This document shows positions 7,654 through 16,816 of a stretch of DNA of 64,000 nucleotides, one piece after another. The stretch is from Curtobacterium sp. 9128 (GTDB lineage: Bacteria > Actinomycetota > Actinomycetes > Actinomycetales > Microbacteriaceae). The notes beneath the pieces are model-generated. The model saw only the letters and a list, made by a program, of their open reading frames with translations. It was not told the origin of the DNA and did not search any database. Within the stretch, counting starts at the first letter, position 1, and each line of letters begins with the position of its first letter. Location of the stretch: the NCBI RefSeq assembly GCF_900086645.1, contig NZ_LT576451.1, positions 1,798,001 to 1,862,000 on the forward strand. Reading direction: 5' to 3'. Made by a program: the position numbers and the translations under genes.

Positions 7654-9132
7654 TCAGCGCGCGGCGTGCCGGCTGTGCTGCCGCTCGCCCTCGTCGTCCC
7701 GGACCTGCTGTCGCACGACGGGGATGGTCCTGGTCGTCAGCGGCTCGTTCTCGAGACCGTCGCGGCCACCCGTGAAGACGTCCCCCGCGGCGCGTTCGTC
7801 CTCCCAGAACTCGTCGTCCCGGAGGACCTTGAGGGTCCCCGTCTCGGTCGAGGTCAGCCCGTGGCGCTCGAGCTCGACGTCGCGCTGCTTGCCGAGGAAC
7901 TCGCGGTTGGCGGTCTGGGCGTCCATGAACATCGTCGTGCGCCCGGTGACGATCGCGCGGATGCGGCGGTGCTCCCACCACTTCTTGCCGAAGTACATGA
8001 GCACGAGACCGGCCGCTGCGTAGCAGCCCATCGTGATGAGCCCACGCGCCGGACCCGGGCCGACGCCGTAGATCTGGTGCTTGATCATGTCGACCATGCT
8101 CGAGCCGACCACGACGTGGTTGAGCCACGCGAAGGGCTCCGGCATGAACCACTTCGGGTAGGCGCCACCGGATGACGGCATCGACAGGAAGACGAAGCAG
8201 ATCATCGCGGGGGCGGCGATGAACCGGCCGACGAAGTAGCTCAGGCCGTTCACGGCGAGGCCGATCGCCACGATCCAGCCCCACGCGATGAGCACGAGCT
8301 CGATCCAGTGGCCGTGGATGGCGCCGACGACGGGCCCGGCGAGCGTGTTCGTGATGAGCGAGATGACGAGCCCGCCGATGACGATGACGGCCATCCTGGT
8401 GCGGTGGCGCAGCGGGCCGCCCATGATGCCGATGAACATCGACACCATGTAGCCGCCGATGCACCACGCGAGCATGACGTACATCGCGACGGTGCCGTAC
8501 TCGTCGTAGGCGGGGAGCGCGGCGAGCTCGGTGATCTTCGGCGTGGCCACCCCGGTCGCCGTCAGCACGGCCGACAGCGTCGCGGGGACGAGGCTCGCGA
8601 CCTGGAACTGGTGCGCGCTCGCCTTGAAGAACTCGTTCGTCGCGGGGTCGTACGCCACGGCCATCGACCCGGCGATCACGTCCCGCTTGGCGGCGACGAG
8701 GGAGTCGTACGTGTGGAAGGCGTACTCGCCCGGCAGCGCCTTCTGCACCGCGGCGACGAAGCCGGGGTCGCTGCCGACGAGGGCGATCGGCACGTCGTGC
8801 GGGTGCGGTGCGTGGAACGCGAAGACGTAGCACAGGCAGAAGCCGACGATGAAGAACAGCGGCATCCAGAGCTGCAGGCCGATGAGCTGGAGCGACGGGT
8901 GCAGCGTGCCGTACCAGCGGCGGTACGCGCTGATCTTCTGCGGTGCCGGGACGGGCGCCTGACGACGCTGCTTCGGACGCGAGGACCCGGCGACCTTCGA
9001 ACCCCGACGCGGCTTGGTGCCTCGGGCGGAGGGGCGGGTGGTCCGCTGCTTCGGAACGGACTTCTGCTGCGCCCCACCGGAACGGTCCGGGGTGTCGGTG
9101 TTCTTCGGGACGTCGTTCCGCGGCGTGCTCAC
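7654..9132 (-). CDS. YhgE/Pip-like, ABC-2-type membrane protein
   Basis: This 492-residue protein starts with a basic, Pro/Gln-rich cytosolic region of about 75 residues. One membrane segment follows (around MPLFFIVGFCLCYVFAF), then a roughly 110-residue extracytoplasmic domain, then about five closely packed membrane segments and a long charged tail. This layout (TM, soluble loop, five TMs) matches the YhgE/Pip and DUF3533 branch of the ABC-2 permease superfamily, whose members lack their own ATPase. The transported molecule is unknown. The GTG start at 9132 has AGGAG 11 nt upstream, and a TATCCT -10 lies about 40 nt upstream. Confidence 0.72.
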   Translation of the reverse strand: MSTPRNDVPKNTDTPDRSGGAQQKSVPKQRTTRPSARGTKPRRGSKVAGSSRPKQRRQAPVPAPQKISAYRRWYGTLHPSLQLIGLQLWMPLFFIVGFCLCYVFAFHAPHPHDVPIALVGSDPGFVAAVQKALPGEYAFHTYDSLVAAKRDVIAGSMAVAYDPATNEFFKASAHQFQVASLVPATLSAVLTATGVATPKITELAALPAYDEYGTVAMYVMLAWCIGGYMVSMFIGIMGGPLRHRTRMAVIVIGGLVISLITNTLAGPVVGAIHGHWIELVLIAWGWIVAIGLAVNGLSYFVGRFIAAPAMICFVFLSMPSSGGAYPKWFMPEPFAWLNHVVVGSSMVDMIKHQIYGVGPGPARGLITMGCYAAAGLVLMYFGKKWWEHRRIRAIVTGRTTMFMDAQTANREFLGKQRDVELERHGLTSTETGTLKVLRDDEFWEDERAAGDVFTGGRDGLENEPLTTRTIPVVRQQVRDDEGERQHSRHAAR

Positions 9133-9214
9133 TCGGCGCTGTGCTCCTGGTTCTCGTGTCGGGTCCGGCCAGGATACGCCGCACGGCTGACCGCGTCCCG
9201 GACAGAGCGGCCGC

Positions 9215-10903
9215 CTACGAGCGGCTGCGGGACGCCTGGGCCGAGTCCATCGCGAGCTCCTCCGCGTCGAGCGTCACGAGCACCCGGCGCATCACCTCTT
9301 CGTCGAGGTTGCCGCGCTCGCGTTCCTCGAGCACGATCTCGCGACGGCGGTCGAGCAGCTCGCGCCGGATGTCCTGGATCTGCGCGCCGCTGAGCCGGAC
9401 CGGTGCGTTCCGTTCCTCGGACTCCTCTTCCTCGGCGTCGCGTCGGAAGGTCTCCGCCTGACGCTCGAGACGGGCCTTGAGCCGGGAGACGACGGCCTCC
9501 ACCGCGTCGGTGCCGAACTGCGCGGACCACTCGGGCTTCCGGTCGTCCAGGAGCTGGATCGCCGCCTCGGTCGTGCGCTGGTTGAGCCGCATCTCGCTGC
9601 GGATGTCCTCCTCGCCCTCCGCCGGGTCCTGCACCTTGAGCCGTCGGATCACGAACGGCAGCGACAGCCCCTGCAACAGGAGTGTGCCGACCGTCACGAA
9701 GAACGCGATCACGAAGATGGTGTCCTGTGCCTTGATGTCGACCGGGTTCGCGACGACGGAGACCGCGGCGGCGAGCGTGACCACGCCGCGCATGCCGGTC
9801 CACGAGATGACGGTGAGCTCACGCCAGTTCAGCTTCGGCTCGGCGGAACCGCGCAACCACCGCAACGAGGGATGGCCGCGGGACAGCCGGATCCGCAGCG
9901 GTCGCAGCCATCGGCCGTTGAAGCGGTTGCGGACGTAGGACTCGAAGACGAAGAGGGGCCTGACGACGATCACGACGGCGAGGACCACGGCGGCCGCGGT
10001 GATCGTCTGCCCGAGACTCCGCTCGCTCTTGATGAGGTCCTGCACGACGGTGTTGAGCTGCAGGCCGATGAGCGCGAAGACGAAGCCCTCGAGGATGACG
10101 TCGATGCTCGTCCAGAGGGGGCGTTCCTGCAGGCGGGTGGCGTAGCCCTCCTTCGGCGAGTTGTACCCGATGTACAGGCCGGCGGTGACGACCGCGATGA
10201 CGCCGGACCCGGAGAGGTCCTCGGCCAGGATGTACGCGACGAACGGCAGCAGGATGCTCATGATCGTCTCGACCACCGGGTCGTTGATGCGCTGCCGGAT
10301 CCAGTGCACGAGCACGCCGAGGACCCCACCGACGGCGAGTCCCACGCCGATGGCGAGCCCGAAGATGCCGAGGTCCTGCCAGATGGTGAGCGACGTCCCC
10401 GCGGCGATGAGGGTGAACACCCGCACCAGGGTCAGCGACGCCGCGTCGTTGATGAGGCTCTCGCCGGACAGCACCGTCATGACGCGACGGGGGAGTCCGA
10501 GCTTCCGGCCGATCGCCGCCGCGGACACCGCGTCCGGCGGCGCCACGATCGCCCCGAGCAGGATCGCCGCCGGCCAGTCCATGTCCGGGATGATGATGTA
10601 CGCGGCCAGGCCGACGGCGAGGGCGGTGACGATGACCAGGAAGATGCCGAGACGACGGATCTGCTTGATCGACGTCCGGAAGCTCTGCCACGAGACGTCG
10701 AGCGCCGCCGAGTAGAGCAGCGGCGGCAGGATCAGCGTGAGGATGACCTCGGAGTCGATCTCGATCGGGGGCAGCCCCGGCAGGAACGACGCCGCGAGCG
10801 CCACCGCTGTGACGAGGAGCGGAGCGGGGAGCCCCTTCGCCCGTGCGAAGCCGGTCACCGCGAGCGATCCGACCAGCAGGATGAGGAGCTCGACGGTGTC
10901 CAT
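9215..10903 (-). CDS. Na+/H+ antiporter, CPA1 family
   Basis: The 562-residue protein has about 12 hydrophobic segments in its first ~390 residues. The CPA1 signature GAIVAPPDAVSAAAIG followed by GESLINDAASL contains the acidic residues of the ion site. A hydrophilic C-terminal tail of about 170 residues, rich in Glu and Arg, is typical of cytosolic regulatory tails. It would exchange Na+ or K+ for protons across the membrane. ATG at 10903 sits 6 nt after AAGAAT. It is divergent from pit, with two overlapping palindromes just upstream of its start. Confidence 0.9.
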   Translation of the reverse strand: MDTVELLILLVGSLAVTGFARAKGLPAPLLVTAVALAASFLPGLPPIEIDSEVILTLILPPLLYSAALDVSWQSFRTSIKQIRRLGIFLVIVTALAVGLAAYIIIPDMDWPAAILLGAIVAPPDAVSAAAIGRKLGLPRRVMTVLSGESLINDAASLTLVRVFTLIAAGTSLTIWQDLGIFGLAIGVGLAVGGVLGVLVHWIRQRINDPVVETIMSILLPFVAYILAEDLSGSGVIAVVTAGLYIGYNSPKEGYATRLQERPLWTSIDVILEGFVFALIGLQLNTVVQDLIKSERSLGQTITAAAVVLAVVIVVRPLFVFESYVRNRFNGRWLRPLRIRLSRGHPSLRWLRGSAEPKLNWRELTVISWTGMRGVVTLAAAVSVVANPVDIKAQDTIFVIAFFVTVGTLLLQGLSLPFVIRRLKVQDPAEGEEDIRSEMRLNQRTTEAAIQLLDDRKPEWSAQFGTDAVEAVVSRLKARLERQAETFRRDAEEEESEERNAPVRLSGAQIQDIRRELLDRRREIVLEERERGNLDEEVMRRVLVTLDAEELAMDSAQASRSRS

Positions 10904-10913
10904 GGACCCATTC

Positions 10914-10934
10914 TTCCATCGGAATGCTTCCGAA
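10914..10934. promoter_or_regulatory. Overlapping palindromes in the antiporter/pit divergent promoter region
   Basis: TTCCATCGGAA (10914-10924) overlaps GGAATGCTTCC (10921-10931), which overlaps TTCCGAA. The cluster begins 11 bp upstream of the antiporter ATG, where its -10/-35 region should lie, so it could be an operator. The binding protein is unknown. Confidence 0.35.
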
Positions 10935-11019
10935 CCTGAACGAGTTTGCAGTCGACATGAACGGCCGGTGACCGATCGGGGTTTGCTCGGAACGCTCCGG
11001 ACTGGGACACTTGCCCGCG

Positions 11020-12276
11020 GTGGACATCACACTCATAGTCGTCCTGGTCATCGCGTTGGCCCTCTTCTTCGACTTCACAAACGGTTTTCACGACACCGCC
11101 AACGCGATGGCGACACCGATCGCCACCGGGGCCATGAAGCCCAAGGTGGCGGTCACGGTCGCCGCGGTGCTCAACCTCGTCGGTGCGTTCCTGAGCACCG
11201 CCGTCGCCACGTCGATCTCGCACGGCCTCATCAACGAGGGTCCCGGCGGCGTCGCGATCTCGCCGGAGATGATCTTCGCCGGGCTCATCGGCGCGGTGGT
11301 CTGGAACATGATCACGTGGCTGCGCGGCCTGCCGTCGTCGTCCTCGCACGCGCTGTTCGGCGGGCTCATCGGCGCCGCGATCGTCGGCGCCGGGTTCCAG
11401 TCCGTCAACTACCTCGCGCTGATGACCGTCGTGATCATCCCCGCGTTCCTGTCGCCGGTGATCGCTGCGCTGGTCTCGTACCTGTCGACGCGCATCGCCT
11501 ACCGGATCACCCGACGACCGGTCTTCCCGAACGAGCGCGGCGGCTTCCGGATCGGGCAGATCTTCACCTCGTCGATGGTGTCGCTCGCGCACGGGACGAA
11601 CGACGCGCAGAAGACCATGGGTGTCATCACACTCACGCTCATCGCGTCCGGCGCGCAGTCGTCGAACAGCGGCGTGCAGCTCTGGGTCGTCGTCGCCTGT
11701 GCCCTCGCAATCGCCCTCGGGACCTACACCGGCGGCTGGCGGATCATCCGCACGCTCGGCTCCGGCATCACGGAGATCCGCGCGACGCAGGGCTTCGCAG
11801 CAGAGGCCTCGACCGCTGCCACGATCCTCGCCTCCAGCCACCTCGGCTTCGCGCTGTCGACGACGCAGGTGTCCTCCGGCTCGATCATCGGTGCCGGGCT
11901 CGGTCGCCGCGGCTCGAAGATCCAGTGGTCCACGGCCGGCAAGATCGTGATCGCCTGGTTCATCACGCTGCCCGCGTCGGCAGCGGTCGGCGCGGTCGCG
12001 TCCGGGATCGCCCGGTTCGGCGTCGTCGGGCTCGTCATCGACGCGCTGGTCGGTGCCGCGGTCATCCTCGGCCTGTACCTGTGGTCGCTCCGGAAGCCGC
12101 ACGGCTCCGCCTCCGCGATCGAGGTCGACGTCGCCGCCAACGCCGTCTTCACCCGCAAGGAGCTCCGCGACCTGCAGCGCAAGAAGCGCGCGGAGAACGT
12201 GGCCGCTCGTCGCGAGGAACTGAGCCGCGAGCGCACGCTCCGCCGCATGGCCGCACGCAAGGGAGGGCGTCGCTGA
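11020..12276 (+). CDS. pit: Inorganic phosphate transporter, Pit family
   Basis: The 418-residue membrane protein contains both signature segments of PiT transporters: FDFTNGFHDTANAMA near the N-terminus and AHGTNDAQKTMG after the central loop. About ten hydrophobic helices precede a basic C-terminal tail. It takes up metal-phosphate with protons at low affinity. GTG at 11020 (MDITLIV...) is preferred over TTG at 11011 because GACACT ends 8 nt before the GTG and other Pit proteins begin at this position. The TGA overlaps the ATG of the next gene by one base, so the two are coupled. Confidence 0.92.
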   Translation: MDITLIVVLVIALALFFDFTNGFHDTANAMATPIATGAMKPKVAVTVAAVLNLVGAFLSTAVATSISHGLINEGPGGVAISPEMIFAGLIGAVVWNMITWLRGLPSSSSHALFGGLIGAAIVGAGFQSVNYLALMTVVIIPAFLSPVIAALVSYLSTRIAYRITRRPVFPNERGGFRIGQIFTSSMVSLAHGTNDAQKTMGVITLTLIASGAQSSNSGVQLWVVVACALAIALGTYTGGWRIIRTLGSGITEIRATQGFAAEASTAATILASSHLGFALSTTQVSSGSIIGAGLGRRGSKIQWSTAGKIVIAWFITLPASAAVGAVASGIARFGVVGLVIDALVGAAVILGLYLWSLRKPHGSASAIEVDVAANAVFTRKELRDLQRKKRAENVAARREELSRERTLRRMAARKGGRR

Positions 12277-12572
12277 TGGGTATCGACTGGTTTGCCTTCC
12301 TGACGGTGGCGCTCGTCGCCGTCGTGTCCTCCTGCTTCGTCGTCGCCGTGTACTCGGTCGGCCTCCGCTTCTGGAGCGCCGCCGACACCCGCGAGGGCAA
12401 GTTCACCGTGAAGGACGACGGGACGATCGGCCCAGCGACCGCAGGGTTCCCGAACCCGCAGGGCGCCACCGCCGCCGTGCGCGGGTTGCGCGCGGCGGCC
12501 ATCGCCTGTTTCGTCGTCTGCGGCGCCGTGGTGCTCTACGGCATCTACCTGATCGTCCCGCAGTTCCACTGA
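12276..12572 (+). CDS. Small membrane protein coupled to pit
   Basis: The 98-residue protein has two hydrophobic helices (about residues 6-30 and 72-94) flanking a soluble loop. Its ATG overlaps the pit stop codon (TGATG), and GGGAGGG inside the end of pit serves as its ribosome binding site. The tight coupling suggests a role with the transporter, perhaps as an accessory or regulatory subunit; this is inference from context only. Confidence 0.8.
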   Translation: MGIDWFAFLTVALVAVVSSCFVVAVYSVGLRFWSAADTREGKFTVKDDGTIGPATAGFPNPQGATAAVRGLRAAAIACFVVCGAVVLYGIYLIVPQFH

Positions 12573-12623
12573 CCGATCGCGTCCATCGGTGGGTCGCGCC
12601 CACTGACCGGTCGCGCTCACTGA

Positions 12624-12667
12624 CGGACGGGAGGCTCGTGGCGGCGCCGCCACGAGCCTCCCGTCCG
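12624..12667. terminator. Perfect 44-bp palindrome after the pit operon
   Basis: The 44 bases are fully self-complementary (CGGACGGGAGGCTCGTGGCG and its complement around GGCGCC), so as RNA they form one uninterrupted hairpin. It lies 51 bp after the small membrane gene and 59 bp before aspA, and belongs to the GACGGGAGGC family. It most likely ends the pit transcript. Confidence 0.75.
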
Positions 12668-12725
12668 CCGTCTGGTCGCCGCGCGCCCACCGGACCGGCT
12701 GGACGGGACGGACTACCCTCGTGAC

Positions 12726-14213
12726 GTGATCCACGACGAGGAGGCGCACGTGAGCGTTGGTACCCGCACCGAGACCGATTCCCTGGGGTCGAGGGAGGTG
12801 CCGGCCGATGCGTACTGGGGTGTCAACACGCTGCGGGCGCTGGAGAACTTCCCGATCACGAGCGTGCCCATCGCGGTGTACCCGGACCTCATCGAGGCGC
12901 TCGCGACGGTGAAGCAGGCCGCGGCCCGTGCGAACAAGGCGATCGGCGTGCTCGACGACGAGCGTGCCGACGCGATCGACCGTGCCGCGCAGGAGGTCCG
13001 CGACGGCGCCCTCCGCGACCAGTTCGTCGTCGACGTCGTGCAGGGCGGTGCCGGCACGTCGACGAACATGAACACGAACGAGGTGCTCGCGAACCGGGCG
13101 CTCGAACTCCTGGGGCGCGAGAAGGGCGACTACGCCTACCTGCACCCGATCGACCACGTGAACCGCAGCCAGTCGACGAACGACACGTACCCGACGAGCG
13201 TGAAGATCGCGATGATCTTCGGCGTGCGACGGCTCGTCGAGCAGCTCGAGCAGCTCTCCGAGGCCTTCGCCGAACGCGGAGCGGCGTTCGCGGACGTGCT
13301 CAAGGTCGGACGGACGCAGCTGCAGGACGCGGTGCCGATGACCCTGGGCCAGGAGTTCACCGGCTTCTCGCACACCATCCAGGAGGACGTGCTCCTGCTC
13401 CGCCGGGTCACGCCGTTGCTCGCGGAGATGAACCTCGGCGCGACCGCGATCGGCACGGGGATCACCGCCGACCCGCTGTACCGCGACGAGGTGCGCCGCC
13501 AGCTGCAGGAAGCGAGCGGCATCGACGTGGTGACCGCCCCGGACCTCATCGAGGCGACGAGCGACGCCGGTGCCTTCATGACGCTCTCCGGCACGGTCAA
13601 GCGGAGCGCGATCAAGCTCTCGAAGATCTGCAACGACCTGCGGCTGCTGGCGTCGGGACCGCAGGCCGGGTTCGGGGAGATCACGCTGCCGGCTCGACAG
13701 GCGGGGTCGTCGATCATGCCGGGCAAGGTGAACCCCGTGATCCCCGAGGTCGTCAACCAGATCGCGTTCGCGGTCGCCGGTGCGGACGCCACCGTGACGA
13801 TGGCCGCGGAGGGCGGGCAGCTGCAGCTCAACGCCTTCGAGCCGATCATCGCGCACTCGATCATGCAGTCGCTGCAGTGGATGACCCGCGGGTGCGCGAC
13901 GCTCCGCGAGCACTGCGTCACGGGCATCGAGGCGAACGAGGCGAAGCTCGCGGCCCAGGTGGACACGAACGTCGGCGTCGTCACGGCGCTGACGCCGTAC
14001 ATCGGCTACGCGGCGGCGGCGTCGATCGCGCACACCGCGCTGACCACGTCGACGCCGATCTCCACCCTCGTCGTCGCGGCGGGGCTCATGGAGCCGGACC
14101 AGGTGCAGCGTGTCCTCAGCCCGGCGCGGCTGTCGGGCATCGAACTCGCCACCGGCGCGATCCCGGTCATCACTGAGGCCATGCTCGACGCGGAGGCGGC
14201 CCGGAAGCAGTAG
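12726..14213 (+). CDS. aspA: Aspartate ammonia-lyase
   Basis: This 495-residue enzyme of the fumarase/aspartase superfamily converts L-aspartate to fumarate and ammonia. The superfamily signature GSSIMPGKVNPV is present near residue 328, and the substrate-binding segments GAGTSTNMNTNEV and NRSQSTNDTYPTS are intact. The TMAAEGGQLQLNAFEP segment favours aspartase over fumarase. The GTG at 12726 lies 6 nt after TACCCT (12714-12719), a leaderless start. The stop is 3 bp from the convergent YihY gene. Confidence 0.93.
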   Translation: MIHDEEAHVSVGTRTETDSLGSREVPADAYWGVNTLRALENFPITSVPIAVYPDLIEALATVKQAAARANKAIGVLDDERADAIDRAAQEVRDGALRDQFVVDVVQGGAGTSTNMNTNEVLANRALELLGREKGDYAYLHPIDHVNRSQSTNDTYPTSVKIAMIFGVRRLVEQLEQLSEAFAERGAAFADVLKVGRTQLQDAVPMTLGQEFTGFSHTIQEDVLLLRRVTPLLAEMNLGATAIGTGITADPLYRDEVRRQLQEASGIDVVTAPDLIEATSDAGAFMTLSGTVKRSAIKLSKICNDLRLLASGPQAGFGEITLPARQAGSSIMPGKVNPVIPEVVNQIAFAVAGADATVTMAAEGGQLQLNAFEPIIAHSIMQSLQWMTRGCATLREHCVTGIEANEAKLAAQVDTNVGVVTALTPYIGYAAAASIAHTALTTSTPISTLVVAAGLMEPDQVQRVLSPARLSGIELATGAIPVITEAMLDAEAARKQ

Positions 14214-14216
14214 CGG

Positions 14217-15302
14217 TCAGGACAGGGGGAGCGGCGGCTCGCCGACCCTGACCTGGTCGGAGACCGTGCGGAGGCGCTCCTGCTCCTCGTCGTGCGGTTC
14301 GGCCTGGGGGAGGCGTGCCGCCGCGGTCCTGACCTCGTGCGCCGCTGCGACGTCGGCGTCACGCCAGCGAGCGAGTGTGAAGTTGCGCGTGACGTCGCGG
14401 AGCGGGAGCCGGATGGCCTCGTCGGCCTCGATCCCGGCGAGGAGCTGCCGCATCCGGATCACCTCGGAGTCGAGCTCGCCGCCGACGACGAGCACGAAGT
14501 TCGAGATGTACAGGTAGACGAGCAGCAGGATCGCGCCGCCGAGCCAGCCGTACGCCCGGTTGCCGCCGCCGACGGTCTCGACGTAGAGGGAGAACCCGAA
14601 CGTGGCGATCGCCCACGCCACGATGGCGAACGCGGCACCGGCGGACACCCACCGCAGCTGCGGCGTCTTCACGTTCGGCGTCGCGTAGTAGAGCACGGCG
14701 ACCATCACGACGAGGTCCACCGCCAGGATCGGCCACTTCACGACGTTCCAGAGGTCGTCGATCCACGTCGCCCAGCCCAGCTGGTGGACGATCGCGGCCG
14801 AGATGGTCGGGGTCCCGAGCAGGATGACGATGGCGATCGCGCCGCCGCCCATGACGAGCAGCGTGACGAGGAGCATCATGCTGCGGAACTTCCAGATCCG
14901 GCGGCCCTCCTCGACCTCGTACGCGGTGTTCATGGCGCGGCCGAACGCGGTCGCGTACCCGGACAGCGACCACAGCGTCAGCACGACGCCGGTCGAGAAC
15001 CCCAGCCACGGGTTGTCGAGGGTCAGGAGCTGGCGCAGTGGCTGTTCGAGGTGCTCGGCGGTCTCCGGCCGCACGATGAAGCCGATGATCTCGATGATGT
15101 CCGCCAGGCTGTCCCCGGCCCGGTCCACGATCGCGAGCGCCGACACCACGGTGAGCGTCGTCGGGAACACGGTCAGCAGGGCGAAGAACGTCAGGGAGGC
15201 TGCTGCGTCGACGACACGGTGCCGGATCACCGAGTGGTAGGTGCGGCGCACGACGGCGCGGACCCCGGTCCGCTGGAGCTCGCGCGCAGTCGGGTCCGGC
15301 AT
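14217..15302 (-). CDS. YihY/BrkB family inner-membrane protein
   Basis: The 361-residue protein has six predicted membrane helices and the family hallmarks AASLTFFALLTVFPTTL near the N-terminus and YGWLGGAILLLVYLYISNF near the end. The family was once taken for ribonuclease BN; its real role is unknown and may be transport or envelope related. A hydrophilic tail of about 60 residues follows. The ATG at 15302 lies 7 nt after TAGATT (15315-15310), so it is probably leaderless. A longer open frame upstream is antisense to the MFS gene and is not part of the protein. Confidence 0.87.
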   Translation of the reverse strand: MPDPTARELQRTGVRAVVRRTYHSVIRHRVVDAAASLTFFALLTVFPTTLTVVSALAIVDRAGDSLADIIEIIGFIVRPETAEHLEQPLRQLLTLDNPWLGFSTGVVLTLWSLSGYATAFGRAMNTAYEVEEGRRIWKFRSMMLLVTLLVMGGGAIAIVILLGTPTISAAIVHQLGWATWIDDLWNVVKWPILAVDLVVMVAVLYYATPNVKTPQLRWVSAGAAFAIVAWAIATFGFSLYVETVGGGNRAYGWLGGAILLLVYLYISNFVLVVGGELDSEVIRMRQLLAGIEADEAIRLPLRDVTRNFTLARWRDADVAAAHEVRTAAARLPQAEPHDEEQERLRTVSDQVRVGEPPLPLS

Positions 15303-15320
15303 GTGGACGAATCTACCCGT

Positions 15321-15416
15321 CCGCGAAAGCGACACCGTCCCGGAACTGCCGGACGGTTGTTCCGCGAAAGCGACACTCTGCTGCGGAACTTCCGTCGCAG
15401 ACTGTCGCTTTCGCGG
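15321..15416. repeat. Palindromic repeat with CCGCGAAAGCGACA arms
   Basis: CCGCGAAAGCGACA occurs at 15321-15334 and again within 15361-15381. The second copy pairs with the arm at 15397-15416 (GCAGACTGTCGCTTTCGCGG) to give a stem of about 20 bp with a 15-nt loop. It occupies the spacer between the YihY start and the MFS stop, both on the minus strand, so it could end the MFS transcript. Confidence 0.75.
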
Positions 15417-15448
15417 GGCCCGGGCGGAGGCCGGGCGAGACGCGCGGG

Positions 15449-16768
15449 TCAGTTGGCGTGGGGGTGCAGGGCGTCGTAGCGGCGGAACGACGGGACGAGG
15501 CGCAGGAGCAGCGCGACAAGACCGATGATCGCGACGCCGCCGAGGATCGGCGGGACGGCGATGCCCGCGGCGACGACCAGACCGGCGTACAGGTCGCCGA
15601 GCCGAGGGCCGCCGGTGACGACGACGATGAAGATGCCCTGCAGCCGTCCACGCATGCCGTCGGGCGACGCGGACTGCAGGATCGTGTTCCGGAACACCGA
15701 GCTGACGTTGTCCGCGCCGCCGGCCAGGGCGAGGAAGAGCGCGGCGAACCCGAGCGCCGGCAGGATCCCGGTGCTGAACGCGTCGCCGGCACGACCTCCG
15801 AGCACGTGCGCGAGGGCGACGACCACGCCGAACGCGGCGATCGCGGCGCCGTAGGCCGTGATCGCCCACCCGACGGCCTCGCCCTGACGGCGGACGTGGC
15901 CGAGCGGGCCGGAGAACACGCTCGAGAGCAGCGCACCGACGGCGTAGGCGGCGGTGAGCGTCCCGACCGTGACGGCGCCGCCGCCGATCACCAGGGCGCC
16001 GATCGCAGGGAAGAGCACGCGGGGCTGCCCGAAGGTCATCGCGACGATGTCGAGGACGAACGTCATCGTGATGTTGCGGGACTTCCGGAGGAACCTGGCG
16101 CCCTCGACGAGGGATCCGAGCCCGGGCTTCAGGGCACCGTGGTCGGCGGCCATCCTCGGCAGCGTGAACACGCCGGCGAACGCGAACGTGAACAGCACGA
16201 CGTCGATCGTGTAGGTCGGCGCGAACCCGACCGACGCGATGAGGACACCGGCGATCGCGGGGCCCACCGTGACCTGGAAGCCCGAGGCGATGCCACCGAG
16301 GGCGCTCGCCGCCGGGAGCAGGTCGGTACCGACGAGCCTCGGCACGATCGCGGAGCGGGAGGCGTTGCTGACGGTCGCCGCGACGGCGTTCACGGTCGCG
16401 AGGACGTAGAGCAGCGCGACGCTGTGCAGACCGAGCCACGAGTGCGTCGCGATGAGGGCGACCGCGGCCCAGGCCACGATGCTCGACACCAGTGCCACGG
16501 TGCGCCGGTCGAACGCGTCGGCGAGCATCCCGCCGTAGAGGCCCGCGACGATCATGGGCAGGAGCGCGATCACGCCGACGAGTGCGACGGCGAAGGTCGA
16601 GTGCGTGATGTCGTACACCTCGAGGCCGACGGCGACGGTCGTCATCTGCGTCCCGATGCCGGCGATCGCGGTGCCCGCCCAGAGTCGGGCGAACGCGGGG
16701 GACCGGCGGAGCGGGGTGAGGTCGGCGAAGACGCGGCGGCGCGGCGGTGCTGGGGTCGGTTGTGTCAC
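15449..16768 (-). CDS. MFS transporter, probable exporter
   Basis: The 439-residue protein shows about 12 hydrophobic helices and the loop GGMLADAFDRRTVAL between helices 2 and 3, the standard MFS motif A region. It resembles the enterobactin-exporter/DHA3-like branch (SNASRSAIVPRLVG, NTILQSASPDGMRGRLQG), so I expect drug or siderophore efflux, but the substrate is unknown. GTG at 16768 (VTQPTPAPPRRR) is chosen because CAGAAT lies 9 nt upstream and the remaining upstream frame is antisense to the FKBP gene, which is divergent. Confidence 0.85.
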   Translation of the reverse strand: MTQPTPAPPRRRVFADLTPLRRSPAFARLWAGTAIAGIGTQMTTVAVGLEVYDITHSTFAVALVGVIALLPMIVAGLYGGMLADAFDRRTVALVSSIVAWAAVALIATHSWLGLHSVALLYVLATVNAVAATVSNASRSAIVPRLVGTDLLPAASALGGIASGFQVTVGPAIAGVLIASVGFAPTYTIDVVLFTFAFAGVFTLPRMAADHGALKPGLGSLVEGARFLRKSRNITMTFVLDIVAMTFGQPRVLFPAIGALVIGGGAVTVGTLTAAYAVGALLSSVFSGPLGHVRRQGEAVGWAITAYGAAIAAFGVVVALAHVLGGRAGDAFSTGILPALGFAALFLALAGGADNVSSVFRNTILQSASPDGMRGRLQGIFIVVVTGGPRLGDLYAGLVVAAGIAVPPILGGVAIIGLVALLLRLVPSFRRYDALHPHAN

Positions 16769-16816
16769 GGTGGAACCATTCTGGGGGCTGTCCGCCGTCT
16801 CTGGTTGACTTGCGGC

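Noticed and set aside
10935..10962. Pho box upstream of the phosphate transporter
   Set aside because: GTTCA-like units occur on the minus strand but are 21 bp apart with a poor middle unit; this is too weak to call.
15303..16439. Much longer YihY protein (740 codons open)
   Set aside because: The additional residues are antisense to the MFS gene and Arg/Pro-rich; the family start and a TAGATT -10 fit ATG at 15302.
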